Below are positions 1 to 8,413 of a stretch of 64,000 nt of DNA, piece by piece (position 1 is the stretch's first letter; every line of letters begins with the position of its first letter). The notes under the pieces were generated by a model. It did no database searches. It was not told the DNA's origin and saw only the letters and a program-made list of their open reading frames with translations. A program made the translations under genes and the position numbers. Origin of the DNA: JAQUOA01 sp037443785. GTDB taxonomy: Bacteria > Bacteroidota > Ignavibacteria > UBA10030 > UBA8401. The stretch lies in the NCBI GenBank assembly GCA_037443785.1, contig JBBINR010000004.1:1-64000 (forward strand). The letters are read 5' to 3'.

Positions 1-162
1 CATTCCGATAGGACCAAGAGGCAACGTCTGCCAAATTTTTTGCCCGGCAACAACAAGCCAATCAACAAAATGATACGATGAAGCCCCTAAATCACCTGAA
101 CCGAACGGACCGGGGAGTGATGTTGGGTGTAAAAGAATTCCTGAGGAACGATCAAATTTCAT
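1..162 (-). CDS. malQ: 4-alpha-glucanotransferase (amylomaltase), N-terminal part only
   Basis: Reading the minus strand from the ATG at 162 gives 54 residues that run off the left window edge. They show the typical amylomaltase N-terminus: SGILLHPTSLPGPFGSGDLG followed by a WQTLPLGP motif, where family members bind the glucan chain in a GH77 TIM barrel. The enzyme transfers alpha-1,4-glucan segments between maltooligosaccharides in the cytoplasm, in glycogen or maltodextrin metabolism. It starts 33 nt after the rluB stop on the same strand, so it may be the last visible member of the trpS-scpA-scpB-rluB run. Only the first tenth or so of the protein is visible, so integrity cannot be judged. 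Confidence 0.85.
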   Translation of the reverse strand, partial: MKFDRSSGILLHPTSLPGPFGSGDLGASSYHFVDWLVVAGQKIWQTLPLGPIGM

Positions 163-195
163 ATGTGTGCAATAGTTATTATTTGTAATATACAG

Positions 196-954
196 CTACT
201 CAACAGAAACCGTTGATTTTAAATTTTTAATTTCTTTCGGAGTCAAAAATCTCCATCGACCTCTTCCCAATCCGTGAAGCGTCAATCCGGCGTACGCAAT
301 GCGGTGTAATTTTTCGACGTCATATCCAAACGATTCGAACATTCTTCGCACCTGGCGATTTTTCCCTTCATGAATATGAAGAACCACTTCTTTCGATTTT
401 GTTCCGGGAATGATATCAAGTTCCGCCGGGGCAGTTTTCCCATCTTCAAGATACACTCCGGATGTAAGCTTGCTCGCGTGTATCTGATCAAGAGATTTGT
501 TCAAGGAGACATGATATGACTTAACGACATTGCTCGACGGATGCATCAGCTTATTTGCTAATTCACCGTCGTTTGTCAACAACAAAACTCCGGTCGTTTG
601 TCGATCAAGTCTGCCAACAGGATATATCCGTTCTTTTACATTCACAAGATCAAGAACGGTTCGTCTTCCCTTTTCATCACTCGACGTTGTGATAAAATCT
701 TTTGGCTTGTGAAGCAGAATGTAAACAATATTTTGTGCGATGGAAACAGGACGACCATCAACCGAAATTGAATCCTGTTGAGGGTGAATTTTTACGCCCA
801 ATTCGGTAACAACAGTACCGTTAACAGTAACTTCACCGTTCGTGATGAGCTCGTCTGCAGCACGGCGAGAAGCAATTCCCGCCATTGCAAGGAATTTATT
901 TAACCGAATATTTTCTGGAAGAACGACTTTACCTTGGTCTTCCACTTGCTCCAC
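196..954 (-). CDS. rluB: Ribosomal large-subunit pseudouridine synthase, RluB/RsuA family
   Basis: Encodes 252 residues. An S4 RNA-binding domain (about residues 17-64, IRLNKFLAMAGIASRR) is followed by the pseudouridine synthase fold with the catalytic loop GRLDRQTTGVLLLTNDG, Asp117 being the expected nucleophile, and the late KNRQVRRMF motif of the family. It should isomerise a uridine in 23S rRNA. The ATG at 954 lies inside the end of scpB, overlapping it by 55 nt; no other ATG, GTG or TTG occurs before the S4 domain, so the overlap is probably real. The scpA-scpB-rluB order is common in bacteria. A second paralogue lies at 10920-11705, and which one is RluB proper cannot be settled by eye. 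Confidence 0.9.
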   Translation of the reverse strand: MEQVEDQGKVVLPENIRLNKFLAMAGIASRRAADELITNGEVTVNGTVVTELGVKIHPQQDSISVDGRPVSIAQNIVYILLHKPKDFITTSSDEKGRRTVLDLVNVKERIYPVGRLDRQTTGVLLLTNDGELANKLMHPSSNVVKSYHVSLNKSLDQIHASKLTSGVYLEDGKTAPAELDIIPGTKSKEVVLHIHEGKNRQVRRMFESFGYDVEKLHRIAYAGLTLHGLGRGRWRFLTPKEIKNLKSTVSVE

Positions 955-2213
955 CCTGATCCGCTTTGGATGGATTCTCCCTGTACTCGGTCTTGAACGT
1001 TTTGGTTGTGCAAATCTTCGGCGTTCAGGTTTGTTTCGATCGCTTTGCTTTCCTCTCCCACTCTCTTTTCGATCGGTCCTGCCGGATTGAGTTCCGTGTC
1101 CGGATTTTTTGTCTCTATGTTCCCACGACTTTCTAATATTTCAACTCCTCTTTCGCTAAATAATTTTATTGGTTTTGCTACACTATCCTGAGATTCTATT
1201 ACTTCGTCAGGCTGATTTTCTTCTTCATGAGATTCAACAATTTCATCAACGGAGTCAGCCATTTCTCCACGAGCCTGTGATTTTTCATCATCGACTATGG
1301 ATGCAGAAATTTCAGCATTAACACTTTCTGCCGGCACCTCACTAACCGGTTCTCCCATTTGAACTTCGCCGACAGGAATTACAGGATTTACATTATCACT
1401 TGGTACCGCTGTACCATTTGTTTCCGTTGGTTCAGATTTCTTTTCTTCGGCAAGTTCTTTGGGAGCCTGGATTTTTACGCGAGGTTGTTTTGGCTCTTTC
1501 AGTTTTTGCTTTGTTCCTTCATGACCTTGCAGCTTTTCTTCCAACTCTTCTTTAAATTCTAATTGATGCTGTTCCGCAAGTAATCGACGATCAACTTCTG
1601 CTTCCGTTTCGCCGATTAATTCTTCAATCTCTCTTGGTTTTGGTAAATCGGTTATCTCATTCAAGCCGAAATGTTCAAGAAATTTTTGTGTCGTACCGTA
1701 CAGTAAAGGCCTGCCCGGTGTGTTTGCTCTTCCCGAAATATAAATCAGATCTTTTTCAAGAAGCGTTTTAATGATGTAATCGACATTCACGCCGCGAATA
1801 AATTCGACTTCAACTTTCGTGATTGGCTGTTTATAAGCGATGATAGCGAGAGTTTCGACAGCGGTAACTGACAGCCGTCTTCGTGCTTTTTCTTTTGCTA
1901 GTTTTCCGACCCATGAAGCATACCGTTCTTGAGTCGTGAACACAAATCCGCCGGCAATTTCGGCAATACGAAATGCGCTTCCTGATTTTCCATATCCGCG
2001 GTTTAAATCTCCCACTGCTTTGCGAACGATATCAGCATTCACCATCAACACATCTTTGGGATCGCGTTCTTTATTTGCCTCATCAACAAGCGCCCGAATT
2101 GTCCGCGTGGTAAGAGGTTCATCACTCGCAAAGATCAATGCTTCGATGATGTTCTTCACCTCAACTGAAACTTCTTCCTCTACGACCTGTATTTCTTTTT
2201 CTTCTTCTGCCAT
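900..2213 (-). CDS. scpB: Segregation and condensation protein B with a long C-terminal tail
   Basis: Encodes 437 residues. Residues of about 15-192 are a normal ScpB: two winged-helix domains, including TLAIIAYKQPITKVEVEFIR and the RANTPGRPLLYGTTQKFLEH stretch near residues 162-181. ScpB dimers bind ScpA and with SMC form the bacterial condensin that organises the chromosome. Typical ScpB proteins end near residue 190-200. Here about 245 further residues follow, rich in Glu, Lys, Pro, Ser and Asn and apparently disordered, ending in a basic, aromatic amphipathic segment (WSKWKTKVKSFFQKIFG, 421-437). Only 2 nt separate it from scpA upstream, so the two are surely co-expressed. Core assignment is firm; tail function is unknown. 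Confidence 0.93.
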   Translation of the reverse strand: MAEEEKEIQVVEEEVSVEVKNIIEALIFASDEPLTTRTIRALVDEANKERDPKDVLMVNADIVRKAVGDLNRGYGKSGSAFRIAEIAGGFVFTTQERYASWVGKLAKEKARRRLSVTAVETLAIIAYKQPITKVEVEFIRGVNVDYIIKTLLEKDLIYISGRANTPGRPLLYGTTQKFLEHFGLNEITDLPKPREIEELIGETEAEVDRRLLAEQHQLEFKEELEEKLQGHEGTKQKLKEPKQPRVKIQAPKELAEEKKSEPTETNGTAVPSDNVNPVIPVGEVQMGEPVSEVPAESVNAEISASIVDDEKSQARGEMADSVDEIVESHEEENQPDEVIESQDSVAKPIKLFSERGVEILESRGNIETKNPDTELNPAGPIEKRVGEESKAIETNLNAEDLHNQNVQDRVQGESIQSGSGWSKWKTKVKSFFQKIFG

Positions 2214-2215
2214 AG

Positions 2216-2947
2216 CTAAACGATGACCTCCGTCGACACTTTCACAATTGTGATATCGGCATACGGTTCAAACTGACTGAGAGCAATAATTCCTTGTTTC
2301 ATCAATTCAAGAATGGCAACAAATGTCACAACAATGCGGATTTTTTCCGTCATTGCCAACGCAATTTCATAAAACGACACGACGTCTTTGTCTTTGAAGA
2401 GACCGACGATGTATTCCATTTGTTCATCGATTGACACGTTCATTTTATTAATTTCATGAACATGTTTTCTCGGCATTTTATTAACCGCATATTGAAATGC
2501 CGCTATCAGATCAAACAAGGTCACATCGCGCAAGAGATTTTCTTCTTCGTCGCTTTCGACAAATTTCGGATCGTGCTCGAAATTTCCCCGATAGGCAATT
2601 TTTCGTTGACGAATCTGCATCCGCTCCAACTCTTCTGCCATTTCTTTCCAGCGTTTGTATTCCAGCAAACGCTTAACAAGTTCAGCACGGGGATCGAACT
2701 CTTCTTCATTCTCACCTTCAGGCCGCGGCAGAAGCATTTGTGCCTTAATTTGCATCAGCTCTGCAGCAGTGACGATGAATTCTCCGGCGATATCAAGATC
2801 GAGTTCCTGCAGATATTGAAGGTATTCCAAAAACTCTTTCGTGATCTTTGCAATTGGAATATCATAGATATCCAACTCATCTCTTTTGATAAAGAAGAGA
2901 AGAAGATCAAGCGGTCCTTCAAAGTCTGTCAATTTTACGCGATACAT
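2216..2947 (-). CDS. scpA: Segregation and condensation protein A (kleisin)
   Basis: Encodes 243 residues, the normal length. The N-terminus has the family signature FEGPLDLLLFFIKRDELDIY and the C-terminus the winged-helix segment (VTFVAILELMKQGIIALSQ) that docks on the SMC head. ScpA is the kleisin subunit bridging the SMC heads, with ScpB dimers bound to its middle. The gene starts at an ATG 6 nt after the trpS stop and ends 2 nt before scpB, so trpS, scpA, scpB and rluB look like one transcription unit. Confidence 0.95.
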   Translation of the reverse strand: MYRVKLTDFEGPLDLLLFFIKRDELDIYDIPIAKITKEFLEYLQYLQELDLDIAGEFIVTAAELMQIKAQMLLPRPEGENEEEFDPRAELVKRLLEYKRWKEMAEELERMQIRQRKIAYRGNFEHDPKFVESDEEENLLRDVTLFDLIAAFQYAVNKMPRKHVHEINKMNVSIDEQMEYIVGLFKDKDVVSFYEIALAMTEKIRIVVTFVAILELMKQGIIALSQFEPYADITIVKVSTEVIV

Positions 2948-2953
2948 TTTTCG

Positions 2954-3940
2954 TTATCCAACATTCATTACTTGACGAACTTCACTTATTGTTTTTTCGG
3001 CAACGTGCTTTGCCCGTTTTTCTCCGTCAACAAGAATTTCTTTTACTTCAGTTAAATGCTGTTCGTAATAATTTCTTTTTTCGCGAAGTGGTGCAAGCAC
3101 TGCCGCAACTTTCGCGGCACAATTTTTCTTGCAATCAACACATCCCAATGCACCGGATTCACAGTCGCGGCGAATTTCCAATTCTTCGGTTGAATTAAAT
3201 TTTTTGTGATAGGAAAAAACCACACAGACATCCGGTCGCCCCGGATCGTTTTTGCGAACTTTCAATGTATCCGTCACCGCGGTTCGCATTTTCTTTTGAA
3301 TCTCATCCGGAGAATCTGAAAGCAAAATCGTATTCCCCAGGGATTTACTCATTTTCTGATTTCCGTCCAACCCGGCGAGCCGTGCAAATTTTGTTAATTT
3401 CGGTTCCGGTTCCGGAAAAACATTTCCCCATTGATTATTAAACTTTCGCGCAATCTCGCGGGTAATTTCAATGTGCGGAACTTGATCTTCACCGACGGGA
3501 ACAACTTCACCTTTATACAAAAGAATGTCGGCCGCCTGCAACACCGGATAACCGAGATGCCCGTACACCAACGTTTCCATATTTAAATCACGAACCTGAT
3601 CTTTCAACGTCGGATTTCTTTCCAGACGCGCCGTGGTAATCAGCATTGAAAAGATCAAATGTAACTCTGCATGTTCTTTAATCTGCGATTGGCGAAAAAT
3701 CGGACTTTGCACGGGATCAATGCCGGCAGAAAGCCAGTCAATCACCATATCAATTGAATTTTGATAAAGGTCTTTGGTTTCAAGATTCGTTGTCAGCGCA
3801 TGATAATCTGCAATGAGATGAAAATTACTATATTGATTTTGAAGCGCAACCCAATTTTCTAAAGCGCCAACAAGATGTCCGATGTGAAGTTTTCCGGTTG
3901 GACGCATGCCGCTTAAAATTCTCTTTTTTCCCTTTTCCAA
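2954..3940 (-). CDS. trpS: Tryptophan-tRNA ligase with an Fe-S-type cysteine motif
   Basis: Encodes 328 residues of a class I aminoacyl-tRNA synthetase charging tRNA-Trp. The HIGH signature is KLHIGH (17-22) and the KMSKS loop is at 196-200. The frame opens with TTG at 3940, preceded at 5 nt by AAGG; the alternative first ATG falls inside the nucleotide-binding site, so TTG is preferred. Cysteines 239, 260, 267, 270 and 274 form C-x20-C-x6-C-x2-C, close to the motif that holds a [4Fe-4S] cluster in Thermotoga maritima TrpRS; the similarity is from memory and the cluster here is inferred. It is first in the run leading to scpA and scpB. Confidence 0.95.
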   Translation of the reverse strand: MEKGKKRILSGMRPTGKLHIGHLVGALENWVALQNQYSNFHLIADYHALTTNLETKDLYQNSIDMVIDWLSAGIDPVQSPIFRQSQIKEHAELHLIFSMLITTARLERNPTLKDQVRDLNMETLVYGHLGYPVLQAADILLYKGEVVPVGEDQVPHIEITREIARKFNNQWGNVFPEPEPKLTKFARLAGLDGNQKMSKSLGNTILLSDSPDEIQKKMRTAVTDTLKVRKNDPGRPDVCVVFSYHKKFNSTEELEIRRDCESGALGCVDCKKNCAAKVAAVLAPLREKRNYYEQHLTEVKEILVDGEKRAKHVAEKTISEVRQVMNVG

Positions 3941-4007
3941 ATAAACCTTGCTAATTTTTTAAAATAATTTTTTTCAATTAAATATGTATCATTCAATTCT
4001 CTTTTCG

Positions 4008-4519
4008 TCAGTGCATGAACAAATACGGCTTCCAACGTTCATCTAAGTTGCCAACGAAATGTCGAATAAATGTAACGTGATTTGGTTTCATCGGTTTTCT
4101 CAGAAGATTCATATCCGATTCTTCCGGAGTCCGGTCACCTTTTTTATTATTGCATTTCACGCATGCCGCAACAAGATTTTCCCATGTATCTTCCCCTTTT
4201 CTTGACTTGGGCATGATATGATCGACGGTTAACGGAACATCTCCTCGTCCGCAATACTGGCAGCGATGTCCATCGCGGCGCAAAATATTTTTTCGCGAGA
4301 GAATAATTTTTTTATACGGCACGCGAATAAAAACAGAAAGACGCACAACACTCGGAAACGGAATGGTCATCGAAACCGAACGGATTGTTTTTCCGTTGCT
4401 GGTTTCAACTAATTCTGCTTTCCCGAGAAACAGCAAAATAATTGCTTTCTTGACGTTACAGACACTTAAGGGTTCGTAATTTTGGTTGAGTACAAGAACC
4501 TTGCTATTTAAACGTCCAT
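4008..4519 (-). CDS. HNH endonuclease family protein; probable one-base deletion after the start
   Basis: The C-terminal part is a clear HNH nuclease: CQYCG, then TVDHIMPKS (the His of the beta-beta-alpha metal motif), NLVAACVKCNNKKGDRTP, so two zinc-knuckle CxxC pairs flank the DH. The family N-terminus (VLVLNQNYEPLSVCNVKKAI) is also present, upstream of the first in-frame TTG at 4436, but that frame has no ATG, GTG or TTG back to its stop at 4593-4595. An ATG at 4519 opens M-D-V and then hits TAA; adding one T in the GTTT at 4510-4513 would give M-D-V-L-N-S-K-V-L-V-L-N-Q, a normal start for this family. Either a real frameshift, a sequence error or a non-canonical (for example ATT) start applies. 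The substrate of this widespread HNH subfamily is not known to me. Confidence 0.75.
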
Positions 4520-4769
4520 GAATACTTTTCGCCTGAAATAATGAACTGAAGGCGTCTATCCTCCTACCGATCGTTAATGATTCGGAAATTCTTTATTCGC
4601 TATTATTCAGTGTTTTGAAAGGGCTTCCTTTTATTTGAAAGTCTTAAATTTGAATACCTTTGCCTATAAACTTAACGAAATACTTTTGGTATTGCCTATT
4701 TAAACATTACTGGCATGAAGAAATATAAGAAGGGCGGAAACAATTATCAATGTAAGATTTGGGAATAAT
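4520..4769. other. Intergenic stretch between aroC and the HNH gene
   Basis: About 250 nt without a supported gene. It should hold the promoter of the HNH gene on the minus strand, but no convincing -10/-35 pair was found. An AGGAGG (minus strand, 4560-4565) lies about 40 nt upstream of the HNH start region and is not followed by an in-frame start codon. No tRNA or riboswitch-like structure is apparent. Confidence 0.4.
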
Positions 4770-4800
4770 AAGGAGAAATCGACTTTCGCGACTTCTCCTT
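4770..4800 (-). terminator. Intrinsic terminator after aroC
   Basis: The arms 4770-4781 and 4789-4800 pair over 12 positions with one A/C mismatch around a 7-nt loop. On the minus strand the hairpin is followed by TATTATT, a weak U-tract. It begins 8 nt past the aroC stop. Confidence 0.65.
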
Positions 4801-4808
4801 TCAAATAG

Positions 4809-5984
4809 CTATTTTGAGGGTTTGTACCGCTTTTTTATCTCGCCAATAGAATCTCCACCAAATTTCTCTAAAAATGCATTGGCGAGCACCGGAGCAACAA
4901 CTGCTTCACCAATAACTGCAGCAGCAGGAACGGCACATACATCAGAGCGCTCATAGCGGGATTGGGTAACTTTTTTCGTGTGAAGGTCAACGGTCCGTAA
5001 TGGATTAGCAAGCGTAGAAATTGGCTTCATCGCACCTCGCAATACAATCAATTCTCCGTTTGTAACCCCCCCTTCTAAACCTCCGGCGCGATTTGTCGGG
5101 CGAACATAGTTTCCCTTTTTGTCGAGAAGAATTTCGTCATGAACTTCGGAACCAAATCGGCGGGCATTTTCAAATGCATCACCGATTTCGACACCTTTTA
5201 CCGCATGGATAGACATAATTGATTGTGCAAGTTGTCCGTCAAGTTTTCTGTCGTGATGGACGTAACTTCCAAGCCCAACGGGAACACCGGAAACGATAAC
5301 TTCAAAAATTCCGCCAAGCGTGTCGCCTTTTTTCTTGCATGATTTGATTGCCGCGATTGCTTTTGCTTCTGTTTTCGAATCAAGAATCCGAACTTCTGAT
5401 TTATCTCCTGCATCGGAAAGGGCAGAAGCAGACGACGACTCGATAAGGTTCAAAATTTGTGCATCAACTTTGCCAATATCTTTTATTTCTACAGAACCAA
5501 TTGAAAGAACATGGCTTCCAATTCCTACTCCAACGTCTTGAAGAAATTTTCTTGCAATGGTACAGCACGCAACACGCATTGCCGTTTCACGCGCACTCGA
5601 ACGGTCGATGACATTGCGAATATCATCAAAGCCGTATTTCAGCGCACCAATTAAATCAACATGTCCGGGACGAGGTAATGTGATTTTCTCAATTCCTTTT
5701 CCAGATCCTTCGACGGACATTTTTTCTGTCCAATTCGCCCAGTCTTTGTTTCGGACTATCAATGCAATGGGAGAACCAAGCGTTTTACCAAAGCGCACGC
5801 CGGAAAGAATTTCAACTTTATCGGTTTCAATGCGCATTCGGCCGCCGCGTCCGTACCCTTGCTGCCGTCTCCACAATTGATGATTGATGTATTCCGCAGA
5901 AATTTCCAAACCTGCCGGAATTCCTTCAACAATTCCGACTAATGCTTGACCATGAGATTCGCCTGCTGTGTAATACCGTATCAT
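4809..5984 (-). CDS. aroC: Chorismate synthase
   Basis: Encodes 391 residues starting at the ATG at 5984; an upstream in-frame extension of 35 residues is unrelated to the family and was discarded. It converts 5-enolpyruvylshikimate-3-phosphate to chorismate with reduced FMN, the last step of the shikimate pathway. Visible family blocks are RYYTAGESHGQALVGIVEG at the N-terminus, NVIDRSSARETAMRVA in the middle, and RAGGLEGGVTNGE plus QSRYERSDVCAVPAA toward the end. No Shine-Dalgarno sequence is evident before the ATG. Hairpins on both sides (6064-6094 and 4770-4800) make it look like a single-gene unit. Confidence 0.96.
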   Translation of the reverse strand: MIRYYTAGESHGQALVGIVEGIPAGLEISAEYINHQLWRRQQGYGRGGRMRIETDKVEILSGVRFGKTLGSPIALIVRNKDWANWTEKMSVEGSGKGIEKITLPRPGHVDLIGALKYGFDDIRNVIDRSSARETAMRVACCTIARKFLQDVGVGIGSHVLSIGSVEIKDIGKVDAQILNLIESSSASALSDAGDKSEVRILDSKTEAKAIAAIKSCKKKGDTLGGIFEVIVSGVPVGLGSYVHHDRKLDGQLAQSIMSIHAVKGVEIGDAFENARRFGSEVHDEILLDKKGNYVRPTNRAGGLEGGVTNGELIVLRGAMKPISTLANPLRTVDLHTKKVTQSRYERSDVCAVPAAAVIGEAVVAPVLANAFLEKFGGDSIGEIKKRYKPSK

Positions 5985-6063
5985 ACTTTTGTAATAGTTT
6001 TTTATTTTAAAATCGTGCCTGAATATTTTCTTAATAAATATACAAAAAATCCAACCCATAAAA

Positions 6064-6094
6064 CAAAAAAGCCGTTGAACATAATTCAACGGCC
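6064..6094 (-). terminator. Intrinsic terminator after htrA
   Basis: Perfect 9-bp stem (GCCGTTGAA at 6071-6079 with its complement 6085-6093) around a 5-nt loop; on the minus strand it is followed by a run of six or more T. It sits about 25 nt past the htrA stop and separates htrA from aroC. Confidence 0.85.
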
Positions 6095-6119
6095 TTGTTA
6101 TACTACATGACTCTATAAT

Positions 6120-7622
6120 TTAGGGAATCTTTACCGCCACAAATCGTGCAGTCCCGCGCCCATCTTTTACGCGCAACAATAATGCATCCCCCGATTTCTT
6201 TGACTTCACAATTTTTTCAAACTCGGAAAGAGATCCCACCGGTCTTCGATCTGCTTCAATAATCACATCGTTGACGCTCAATCCTCTATTTGATGCTTCA
6301 CCAAAACTTTTCATATCGCTGACGATTACGCCGCCTGATGCATCACGTTCTTTCAATATTTTGGTGTCAGCCTTTTGAACCGAGAAGCCAAGATTTTCAA
6401 ATGTTACCGATTTTGAAGAAGCTTCTTCGGTGTTCGATTCAGATTCCTCTCCTTCGTTATTTGATGCAGTATCCTTTTCGGATCGTGGTTTTAAGGTCAC
6501 CGTTTTCTCAATCCTTTTTTCATCACGCCAAATAACAAGTTTTACTTTGTCACCAGGGTGCTTTGTTGCAACATAGGATTGAAGTTCATTCGGTGCTTTT
6601 AAGGCTTTTCCATCAATCGTTAAAATGATATCGCCTGCTCTTACTCCCGCTGCCTTTGCCGCTTCACCAATCACATCCTGAACAAAAACTCCTTCTGCTT
6701 TGTCCAATCCATTTGCTTTTGCAATTGTTTCATCAACAAGAGAAATAGAAACGCCAATGTAACCGCGCTCAACCTTTCCAAATTTAATAAGATCGGACGC
6801 TACTGTTTTTGCAAGATTGATTGGTATAGCAAACGAATATCCTTGATAGCGTTGATTGGTTGTCGCAATTGCGGTGTTAATACCAATGACCTCGCCGTAA
6901 ATGTTGACAAGTGCGCCGCCGCTGTTTCCGGGATTGACTGCAGCATCAGTTTGAATGAAATTTTCAATACCATAATTATCTTGAATGATTCTGATGCTTC
7001 GTCCAATATAACTGATGATACCTGCCGTAACAGTGGATGTTAATCCGAGCGGATTTCCAATGGCAAGCGCCCATTGTCCGACCTGAACCTCGTCTGAATT
7101 TCCGAGCACTGCAACAGGAAGATCGTTCGCTTCAACTTTGATTACTGCAACATCGGTCAGCGGATCTGTCCCGATCAACTTCGCTTTAAATCTCCGCGTA
7201 TCATTCAACACAACTTCAATTCCATTGTCATCGGCATTTTCTATCACATGATTATTTGTAATCATGTAGCCGTCTTTTGTTACAATCACGCCGGAACCCG
7301 ATCCCTGAGTTTGTTCGTCCGGAATTTTGAATTTAAAATCTGGGAAAAATGGAAACATCTCTTCGTGCGGATTCTTTTTCGCTTTTGTCGTTACGATAAT
7401 CGAAACGACGGACGGCGTCGCGTCTTTGGATACTTTCACGAACGCATCATTCGCTTCTTGAAGATTAATATCTGTTTTTTGAGTTTTCCGCTCTGCTCCG
7501 AGTTGAACTTGTTTTTGCTGTGCAAATCCGAGATTTACTCCGTCGAAATCCGAGACGAGCACGGCGCCAAAAATAATCCCTATCGTAACAAAAAATACTG
7601 CTGCAGCTATGGAACGTTTCAT
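6120..7622 (-). CDS. htrA: HtrA/Do-family periplasmic serine protease with two PDZ domains
   Basis: Encodes 500 residues. A hydrophobic N-terminal segment (about 5-24) is a signal peptide or membrane anchor. The trypsin-like domain carries the triad His125 (ITNNHVIENA), Asp157 (DPLTDVAVI) and Ser234 (NPGNSGGA). Two PDZ domains follow, about 285-375 and 405-495, split by an acidic Ser/Glu linker. Such DegP/DegQ proteins degrade or hold misfolded envelope proteins. The start at 7622 has an AGGAGA ribosome-binding site. It is the last gene after mtnA and recO (20 nt from recO) and ends at a strong hairpin. DegP and DegQ cannot be distinguished here. Confidence 0.93.
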   Translation of the reverse strand: MKRSIAAAVFFVTIGIIFGAVLVSDFDGVNLGFAQQKQVQLGAERKTQKTDINLQEANDAFVKVSKDATPSVVSIIVTTKAKKNPHEEMFPFFPDFKFKIPDEQTQGSGSGVIVTKDGYMITNNHVIENADDNGIEVVLNDTRRFKAKLIGTDPLTDVAVIKVEANDLPVAVLGNSDEVQVGQWALAIGNPLGLTSTVTAGIISYIGRSIRIIQDNYGIENFIQTDAAVNPGNSGGALVNIYGEVIGINTAIATTNQRYQGYSFAIPINLAKTVASDLIKFGKVERGYIGVSISLVDETIAKANGLDKAEGVFVQDVIGEAAKAAGVRAGDIILTIDGKALKAPNELQSYVATKHPGDKVKLVIWRDEKRIEKTVTLKPRSEKDTASNNEGEESESNTEEASSKSVTFENLGFSVQKADTKILKERDASGGVIVSDMKSFGEASNRGLSVNDVIIEADRRPVGSLSEFEKIVKSKKSGDALLLRVKDGRGTARFVAVKIP

Positions 7623-7642
7623 ATATGTTTCTCTCCTGAATG

Positions 7643-8413
7643 TTATCTATTGCTGTATAACAACGAAAGTGACCGTAAGGTTCTGCTTCCTTCAATATGA
7701 TATCGAAGATACGATTGAAGCACATCCAAAATTTCATCTTTCGCTGAAAATGCTAATTGTAAAGTCATTGTTTTCGCTAACTCATTTGTCTGCAAAAAAT
7801 GCAGCGACCTCAATAAACCTCCGGACATTTTCATTCCTCCAACGCTGTTCGCTTCGCCGCATCCTGAACAGATAAATTTACCATCTGACAGCCGAAGCAA
7901 TACGAAACGAAATTCGTTTGTCGCGGTCTTTTTTCCACACTGTTCACACGAATCAAGACTTAATCCAAAACCGTGCATTTTAAATAACTGCAGCTGAAAC
8001 GCAATAAACACGTTCATCACATTTTTTTCTGCAGAATCAATCAACACTAAAGTATCATGGAGTAATCGAAAAATTGTTTCATTTTCTTCTTCATCGTGCA
8101 TCATCATATTTACCAATTCGATAACGGCAAGAGCCGTAAACATCTTTTCCGATTCATCTTGCAGTTTTGTCAACGGAGTTACGATTTCGCTTTTTGAGAG
8201 CAGATGAAGATCGCGGTGCTCCTTTTTATACAAAACAACTGACGAATATGTCATCGGCTCCAGCGATGAACCAAATTTATTTCCTTTTTGATTTCGCGCA
8301 CCTTTTGCAACAATTTTGATCTTACCATATTTTCTTGAATAGAGCGTAACAATTTTGCTTGTGTCGCCATAATTCATCGCATGCAAAACGATCGCTTCAG
8401 TTTCTACAATCAT
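7643..8413 (-). CDS. recO: DNA repair protein RecO
   Basis: Encodes 256 residues. The N-terminal OB fold begins with VETEAIVLHAMNYGDTSKIV, a typical RecO opening, followed by the KGARNQKGNKFGSSLEPM stretch. The C-terminal part carries a zinc site formed by C156, C159, C182 and C185. RecO anneals single strands and with RecR loads RecA at gaps. Its ATG overlaps the mtnA stop as ATGA (8410-8413), implying translational coupling. Confidence 0.92.
   Translation of the reverse strand: MIVETEAIVLHAMNYGDTSKIVTLYSRKYGKIKIVAKGARNQKGNKFGSSLEPMTYSSVVLYKKEHRDLHLLSKSEIVTPLTKLQDESEKMFTALAVIELVNMMMHDEEENETIFRLLHDTLVLIDSAEKNVMNVFIAFQLQLFKMHGFGLSLDSCEQCGKKTATNEFRFVLLRLSDGKFICSGCGEANSVGGMKMSGGLLRSLHFLQTNELAKTMTLQLAFSAKDEILDVLQSYLRYHIEGSRTLRSLSLLYSNR

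Noticed and set aside
4634..4662. Bacteroidetes-like promoter words (TTTG then TACCTTTG) on the plus strand
   Set aside because: No plus-strand gene follows, so the match is probably random in AT-rich DNA.
5557..5880. A plus-strand open frame of 107 codons inside aroC
   Set aside because: It is a shadow of the chorismate synthase gene; no start signal or family match.
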